A stretch of DNA of 6,390 bases from positions 1-6,390 of the forward strand of contig CAZWYJ010000065.1 in the NCBI GenBank assembly GCA_964638165.1, in the 5' to 3' direction. Shown here in pieces: positions 6,010 through 6,390 of this stretch. This stretch comes from 2-12-FULL-60-25 sp964638165. GTDB taxonomy: Bacteria > Patescibacteriota > Patescibacteriia > 2-12-FULL-60-25. Each line of letters starts with the position of its first letter. Within the stretch, counting starts at the first letter, position 1. A program made the position numbers and the translations under genes. A model generated the notes under the pieces. That model did no database searches. It saw only the letters and a program-made list of their open reading frames with translations, and had not been told where the DNA came from.

Positions 6010-6061
6010 TGTCACCCTGCCGTGTCCGCCTTTGGCGGGAGCGAAGCGAAGGGTCTATTTC
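6010..6061 (+). repeat. Inner dispersed repeat, left copy with a small hairpin insert
   Basis: TGTCACCC (6010-6017) and GAGCGAAGCGA...TCTATTTC (6039-6061) match the reverse complement of 6160-6191. Between them this copy has about 20 extra bases, including the perfect hairpin CCGCC-TTT-GGCGG (6026-6038). GAGCGAAGCGA repeats of this kind are ones I remember as dispersed in CPR and some other bacterial genomes; that is recollection, not a search. Confidence 0.7.
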
Positions 6062-6159
6062 GAAATTTCTATCTCCACGATGAGCATATCGTTCTCAAAG
6101 AACCAAAAAATGGATATTCTGGTACTGGGGATTATGAGGTATGGTCACCTCCTTGCGGG

Positions 6160-6191
6160 GAAATAGACTCCTCGCTTCGCTCGGAGTGACA
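6160..6191 (-). repeat. Inner dispersed repeat, right copy
   Basis: Reads GAAATAGACTCC, TCGCTTCGCTC, then GGAGTGACA. It is inverted relative to the copy at 6010-6061; the 23-bp core differs at only two positions. With its partner it can form an inner stem enclosing 6062-6159. Confidence 0.75.
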
Positions 6192-6263
6192 AGAGATATT
6201 TCGTTCAAACAAGAGCGACCGCATGAATTTCGCTGTACTATCAAAAGAATCTTGAATTCTTGA

Positions 6264-6288
6264 GGTCAACATCTACATCAGATCGCTT
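6264..6288 (-). repeat. Right terminal inverted repeat of the element
   Basis: Begins GGTCAACATC and ends GATCGCTT, and pairs base for base with 5960-5984. Absence of any substitution between the arms suggests recent origin or structural constraint. Confidence 0.85.
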
Positions 6289-6337
6289 GAAAGGGAAGGG
6301 AGCTTGCTATGAAAGGAAATGCGTACGCAAAAAAATT

Positions 6338-6390
6338 CCCCTCCCTTTTGCCGAGCGAAGCGAGGCTAAGGGAGGGGTTAGGGGTGGGTG
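6338..6390 (+). repeat. C/G-rich hairpin repeat with GAGCGAAGCGA loop, probably running past the window end
   Basis: CCCCTCCCTT (6338-6347) and AAGGGAGGGG (6368-6377) form a perfect 10-bp stem. An inner GCC/GGC pair (6350-6352 with 6364-6366) closes a loop consisting of GAGCGAAGCGA (6353-6363), the third copy of that core in the window. The tail TTAGGGGTGGGTG continues to the end and mirrors the C-rich stretch at 5935-5950. The seven A's at 6329-6335 precede it, so read on the minus strand the hairpin is followed by a short T-run and could act as a terminator there. Confidence 0.75.
6370..6388 (+). other. G-quadruplex-type motif, plus strand
   Basis: GGG, A, GGGG, TTA, GGGG, T, GGG fits the four-run pattern with loops of 1, 3 and 1 nt. 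It overlaps the right arm of the hairpin at 6338-6377, so hairpin and quadruplex would compete. Confidence 0.5.

Larger units (their letters stand above)
5958..6290. mobile_element. MITE-like element, 329 bp with 25-bp terminal inverted repeats
   Basis: Bases 5960-5984 and 6264-6288 are perfect 25-bp inverted repeats, beginning AAGCGATCTGATG and ending GTTGACC. The dinucleotide GA is present directly on both sides (5958-5959 and 6289-6290), consistent with a 2-bp target duplication. The 279-bp interior has no transposase or other gene, so any movement would need a transposase supplied elsewhere. Inside lie a GAGGAT/ATCCTC hairpin (5985-6008), an inverted pair of another repeat, and AAGAAT/ATTCTT (6245-6261) next to the right terminus. 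A 2-bp duplication can arise by chance; a structured RNA or a REP-type composite (BIME-like) is the main alternative. Confidence 0.55.
5898..6390. other. Gene-free region made of nested repeats
   Basis: No reading frame here has length, start context or motifs worth calling. The longest I noticed with an ATG is 28 codons (6080-6166). Almost all of the region is explained by repeats: a C-rich stretch (5902-5957), a 329-bp element with terminal inverted repeats (5960-6288), a remnant hairpin arm (6291-6300), a short unique stretch (6301-6337) containing the palindrome TGCGTACGCA (6320-6329), and a second C/G-rich hairpin (6338-6390). Confidence 0.8.

Noticed and set aside
6080..6166. 28-codon plus-strand frame (MSISFSKNQKM...) inside the MITE-like element
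   Set aside because: No ribosome binding site, no promoter geometry like the other genes, and its end lies in a dispersed repeat.
5946..6302. Alternative reading with 37-bp terminal repeats and AG as target duplication
   Set aside because: It needs two mismatches at exactly the GA positions; treating those as a direct GA duplication and the outer arms as the host hairpin explains all bases more simply.

Overview
The window looks like chromosomal DNA of a Patescibacteria (CPR) bacterium. This rests on three things: a secreted lysozyme-like protein with CPR-type C-terminal repeats, a GT-C-like membrane glycosyltransferase beside a membrane-anchored beta-rich protein, and the scarcity of Shine-Dalgarno sites. 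No marker gene fixes the class, and a lineage such as Uhrbacteria or a relative is only a guess. By eye, base composition is slightly above 50% GC.

Left part (1-2641), minus strand. A polytopic membrane glycosyltransferase reads leftward and overlaps by ATGA the start of a second gene. That second gene, a membrane-anchored extracytoplasmic protein, stays open for 331 codons and runs off the window at base 1. Together they look like an envelope or surface-glycan unit.

The short divergent intergenic region (about 2657-2726) appears to hold two back-to-back promoters whose -35 hexamers abut. In both, the -10 box ends only 6 nt before a start codon, suggesting leaderless mRNAs.

Middle part (2727-5307), plus strand. 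Three closely spaced genes, with 11-bp gaps, encode a secreted lysozyme-like protein with four C-terminal repeats, a stand-alone class III extradiol dioxygenase (LigB)-like protein, and a small unrecognised protein. A 128-bp gap follows. It is almost filled by an 8-bp-period repeat (ACCTGACN) that switches orientation and can fold into a long hairpin. Its last regular unit supplies the -35 box of a good sigma70-type promoter that starts, apparently without a leader, at peptide deformylase (def, 5436-5897).

Right part (5898-6390) has no credible gene and is a nest of repeats. A C-rich hairpin repeat appears to have been split at its 2-nt GA loop by a 329-bp MITE-like element with perfect 25-bp terminal inverted repeats and GA on both sides. 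The element itself carries an inner inverted pair of a GAGCGAAGCGA repeat. A second copy of the C-rich hairpin, holding a third GAGCGAAGCGA core, closes the window. G-quadruplex-type runs lie on both flanks, on opposite strands. This nested repeat cluster and the octamer-promoter arrangement are the most unusual parts of the window.
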